A stretch of DNA of 64,000 bases from Hylemonella sp. (GTDB lineage: Bacteria > Pseudomonadota > Gammaproteobacteria > Burkholderiales > Burkholderiaceae_C): NCBI GenBank assembly GCA_030695415.1, contig JAUYQZ010000032.1:30369-94368 (forward strand), in the 5' to 3' direction. Positions 56,401 through 64,000 of this stretch are shown one piece after another (position 1 is the stretch's first letter; the number at the start of each line of letters is the position of its first letter). The notes beneath the pieces were generated by a model. It was not told where the DNA came from. It searched no databases and saw only the letters and a list, made by a program, of their open reading frames with translations. The position numbers were made by a program, and so were the translations under genes.

Positions 56401-57212
56401 GCCTGCACCTCGCCGAAATCCTCTTCCACACCAGGACCGGGATAGTGGAAATGCACCGGCCCCTCGGCCTGGGCCTGCACAAACTGCTGCACCAGGGGGT
56501 CCGTAGAGCGCTTGACCTCGTCCGGGGTGCCCTGGGCCGCAATACGGCCGTTGGCCAGGATGACCACCTGGTCCGCAATCTGGAAGGTTTCCTCCAGATC
56601 ATGCGAAACCACGATGCTGGTCAAACCCATGGCGTCATTGAGGCGGCGGATCAGCTGCGCTGCGGTGCCCAAGGAAATCGGGTCGAGCCCGGCGAAGGGC
56701 TCGTCATACATCACCAGTTCGGGGTCGAGCACGATGGCCCTCGCCAGCGCCACGCGTCGCGCCATGCCACCCGAGACCTCGCTGGGCATGAGATCGCGTG
56801 CACCGCGCAAACCGACGGCATTGAGTTTCATCAGCACGAGATGGCGAACCAGCTCGTCGGTCAGATCGGTATGCTCGCGCAGCGGGAAGGCCACGTTCTC
56901 GAACACGCTGAGGTCGGCAAACAGGGCGCCGAACTGGAACAGCATGCCCATGCGGCGACGCGCCAGATAGAGCTGCTGCTGGTCCATGCGAGTCACATCC
57001 ACGCCATCGAACAGCACTTCGCCCTGCTGGGCAAGATTCTGCCCGCCAATCAGGCGCAGCACGGTGGTCTTGCCGCCGCCGGACGCCCCCATCAAGGCGG
57101 TGACCTTGCCTCGCGGCACAGTCAGGCTGAGGTTGTCGAGAATGGCTCGATCACTGTAGCCAAAGGTGACGTTACGCAGCTCGACCAAGGGAGTGTCTGA
57201 TGATGCAGCCAT
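56397..57212 (-). CDS. mlaF: Phospholipid ABC transporter ATPase MlaF
   Basis: A 271-residue ATPase with Walker [12 protein letters not shown], signature [14 protein letters not shown], Walker [14 protein letters not shown] and H-loop VVSHDLEE. The ATG at 57212 begins [17 protein letters not shown]. No Shine-Dalgarno site is present because a terminator T-run abuts the start codon. An alternative ATG at 57251 would translate through the hairpin and add 13 residues (MMQKPEQAGFCFF). Either start is possible. Confidence 0.94.
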   Translation of the reverse strand: MAASSDTPLVELRNVTFGYSDRAILDNLSLTVPRGKVTALMGASGGGKTTVLRLIGGQNLAQQGEVLFDGVDVTRMDQQQLYLARRRMGMLFQFGALFADLSVFENVAFPLREHTDLTDELVRHLVLMKLNAVGLRGARDLMPSEVSGGMARRVALARAIVLDPELVMYDEPFAGLDPISLGTAAQLIRRLNDAMGLTSIVVSHDLEETFQIADQVVILANGRIAAQGTPDEVKRSTDPLVQQFVQAQAEGPVHFHYPGPGVEEDFGEVQA

Positions 57213-57242
57213 AAAAAAGCAAAAGCCGGCTTGTTCCGGCTT
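57213..57242 (-). terminator. Rho-independent terminator between gltD and mlaF
   Basis: On the minus strand AAGCCGG pairs with CCGGCTT around a 6-base loop, followed by TTGCTTTTTT that runs directly into the mlaF start codon. It lies 26 bases after the gltD stop. It would separate the gltBD and mla units, and could also act as an attenuator in front of mlaF. Confidence 0.75.
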
Positions 57243-57267
57243 CTGCATCATACGGCAAAGCGCCTGT

Positions 57268-58734
57268 TCAGCGCGGCAGAGTACTGCTCCCCATCAGGAA
57301 GTCGTCCACTGCTCGCGCGGCCTGACGACCTTCCCGGATCGCCCACACCACCAGGCTCTGACCGCGACGGATGTCGCCCGCTGCAAACACCTTGGGTGCG
57401 CTGGTGACGTAGCCACCCTGGAAGTCCGTGCTGGCCTTGGCGTTGCCGCGGCCATCCTTGCTGACCCCGAAGGCATCGAGAATGGTCGCCACGGGGCTGG
57501 TGAAGCCCATGGCCAACAGCACCAGATCGGCCTTGTATTCCTTCTCGGTGCCGGGAATCTCGACAAACTTGCCGTCCTTGAACTCGACGTGCACGGTCTT
57601 GAGACCCGTGAGCTTGCCGTTCTTGCCCATGAACTCCTTGGTCGAAACTGCAAACTCACGCACACACCCTTCCTCGTGGCTGGAGCTGGTGCGCAGCTTG
57701 AGCGGCCAGTAGGGCCAGACGAGGGGTTTGTTCTCCTGCTCGGGCGGCTGGGGCATCACTTCGAACTGGGTCACGCTGGCCGCACCATGGCGATTGCTCG
57801 TGCCCACGCAGTCGGAGCCGGTATCACCACCACCGATCACGATGACGTGCTTGCCATCAGCACGGATCTGGTCCTTGATCTTGCCGCCAGCGTTGATGCG
57901 GTTCTGCATCGGCAGGAACTCCATGGCGAAGTGGACGCCATCAAGATCACGCCCCGGCACGGGCAGGTCGCGCGACTGCTCTGCGCCGCCGGCCAGCAGC
58001 ACCGCATCGAACTCTTTCTGGAGTTGCGCCGGGCTGATCGTTTCCTTGGCCCAGTTGGTGACCTTGGAGTCCTTGGGCAGCTCGCCGACCATGACGTTGG
58101 TCCTGAACACCACACCCTCGGCTTCCATCTGCTTCACCCGACGATCGATATGCGACTTGTCGAACTTGAAGTCAGGAATACCGAAGCGCAGCAAGCCACC
58201 GATGGTGTCGTTCTTCTCGAACACAGTCACCGAGTGACCGACACGTGCCAGCTGCTGGGCGGCAGCCATGCCGGCCGGGCCTGAGCCGACGACGGCTATC
58301 TTCTTTCCGGTCTTCACAGTGGCCGGCTGTGGCTTGACCCAGCCCTGCTCCCAGGCCTTGTCGATGATGGCATGCTCAATCGACTTGATCCCCACAGCAT
58401 CGTCGTTGATGTTGAGCGTGCAGGCCGCCTCGCAGGGCGCCGGGCAGATGCGGCCCGTGAAGTCCGGGAAGTTGTTGGTCGAGTGCAGCACCTCGATCGC
58501 GTTCTTCCAGTCGCCCTGGTAGACCAGGTCGTTGAAGTCCGGGATGATGTTATTGACCGGACAGCCGCTGTTACAGAACGGCGTGCCGCAGTCCATGCAG
58601 CGCGCAGCCTGCACCTTGGACTGCTGGTCATCCAGCGCAACGACGAATTCCTTGTAGTGCTTCAGGCGCTCGGGGACGGGCTTGTAGCCCTCTTCCAGGC
58701 GCTCGTATTCCATGAAGCCGGTGACTTTTCCCAT
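57268..58734 (-). CDS. gltD: Glutamate synthase (NADPH) small subunit GltD
   Basis: A 488-residue FAD/NADPH subunit of GOGAT. The N-terminal ferredoxin-like domain has the Cys cluster [24 protein letters not shown] and [14 protein letters not shown]. Two Rossmann motifs follow: [17 protein letters not shown] (FAD) and [20 protein letters not shown] (NADPH). It supplies electrons to GltB. It is 26 bases after gltB. Confidence 0.97.
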   Translation of the reverse strand: MGKVTGFMEYERLEEGYKPVPERLKHYKEFVVALDDQQSKVQAARCMDCGTPFCNSGCPVNNIIPDFNDLVYQGDWKNAIEVLHSTNNFPDFTGRICPAPCEAACTLNINDDAVGIKSIEHAIIDKAWEQGWVKPQPATVKTGKKIAVVGSGPAGMAAAQQLARVGHSVTVFEKNDTIGGLLRFGIPDFKFDKSHIDRRVKQMEAEGVVFRTNVMVGELPKDSKVTNWAKETISPAQLQKEFDAVLLAGGAEQSRDLPVPGRDLDGVHFAMEFLPMQNRINAGGKIKDQIRADGKHVIVIGGGDTGSDCVGTSNRHGAASVTQFEVMPQPPEQENKPLVWPYWPLKLRTSSSHEEGCVREFAVSTKEFMGKNGKLTGLKTVHVEFKDGKFVEIPGTEKEYKADLVLLAMGFTSPVATILDAFGVSKDGRGNAKASTDFQGGYVTSAPKVFAAGDIRRGQSLVVWAIREGRQAARAVDDFLMGSSTLPR

Positions 58735-58760
58735 GATGCGTGTCCTTCGATTGCGTTGGC

Positions 58761-63548
<4,788 letters not shown>

Positions 63549-63743
63549 CGCCCATTCCTCCCGTCCCCGCCGGTATGTTTCGGCGGGACAACACTCGACT
63601 CGCGGCAACAGCGTACCGTCGGCGGTTCGGATCACCGCGGGCGGGCGCGCATTGCTGCGCCGCACCCTAGGGCCATGACACGGAGGTTGCAATTTCGGCT
63701 GGCGCGCGGCCTGTTGGGGCCGGGCCAGCGAGGGGAGTTTTCG

Positions 63744-64000
63744 ATGACCGGTGAGGAATTGACCGCCTGGGCGCTGGGCAATGGCTGGCAGATGATCGGC
63801 GGGCAGCCCTGCCTGACCAAGCCCTCGGCGCCGAAGGAGGCGATCGTGCGGATGGTGCTGAAGGCCACGGTGGTGGCGATCGAGGTGAAGAAGCCGGCGG
63901 GGAAATGGGAGAAGTTTTCCTCCGCCGCCTATGCCAAGGTGATGGCGGACGAAGACGGCGGGATTCCGATCGGCCTGGGGCTGGAGACGTTTCCCGGTTT
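63744..64000 (+). CDS. Uncharacterised protein (partial, 3' end missing)
   Basis: The first 85 codons of a gene starting at ATG 63744, with GAGGGGAG about 7 bases upstream; it runs off the right edge. The sequence ([59 protein letters not shown]) looks like a conserved small soluble protein. From memory a similar protein sits next to gltB in Sphingomonadales; I cannot confirm it. It is divergent from gltB with a 195-base gap. No function assigned. Confidence 0.65.
   Translation, partial: MTGEELTAWALGNGWQMIGGQPCLTKPSAPKEAIVRMVLKATVVAIEVKKPAGKWEKFSSAAYAKVMADEDGGIPIGLGLETFPG

Overview
The window looks like a chromosome segment of a betaproteobacterium, most likely a Comamonadaceae-type Burkholderiales. 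The grounds are high GC content and gene order that I know from that group: petABC-sspA-sspB, secA-argJ-ATPase-NUDIX, coaE-zapD-yacG, and a very long minus-strand run mlaFEDACB - ABC exporter - ibaG - murA - hisGDCBHA(F)IE - HIT - tatABC. This assignment is inference from memory, not from a search.

Left region (1-9.1 kb): the start of a urea ABC transporter operon (urtA, partial urtB) runs left. Divergent from it is a 1125-residue protein that fuses an NCS1-type nucleobase/hydantoin permease body to a Cys-rich cluster, a histidine kinase and a receiver domain. It overlaps a REC-PAS-like-LuxR response regulator. This looks like a transporter-derived sensor controlling nitrogen-compound uptake. 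A small lipoprotein, a ferritin-like protein and AMP nucleosidase follow. From 9.3 to 18.8 kb are housekeeping genes: pilD, coaE, zapD, yacG, a NUDIX hydrolase, an AAA-type ATPase, argJ, secA, an M23 peptidase and a DUF721 protein.

18840-32470 is a 13.6 kb integrated element in a tRNA-Thr(TGT) gene, with both att copies visible. The host's original 3' tRNA end lies at the left and the element-supplied 3' end rebuilds the tRNA at the right. It carries a tyrosine integrase, a stand-alone S24-like domain protein, an AlpA-like protein, a replication protein, a DnaB-like helicase, a Mor-like activator, a TerS-like protein, a portal, a tail-completion protein, a tail chaperone with a probable -1 frameshift, a tape measure protein, and an opposite-strand cargo gene with an RNSLAH HEPN-like motif. 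I find no large terminase, major capsid, tail tube or lysis gene. Tight ATGA/GTGA gene overlaps and paired arm repeats argue for a compact selected element, possibly a phage satellite, rather than random decay.

32.4-63.5 kb is conserved core: sspBA, the bc1 complex, pdxA, a Nif3-like protein, a YkgJ-like protein, a DegS/DegQ-like protease, the tat-his-murA-mla run, and gltD/gltB. The right end is odd. The N-terminal quarter of GltB and the partial gene beyond it read more like alphaproteobacterial sequence than the rest, so the junction near 62.4-62.6 kb should be checked for recombination or a chimeric assembly.

No intergenic stretch exceeds about 300 bases. No CRISPR array, rRNA or insertion sequence was seen.
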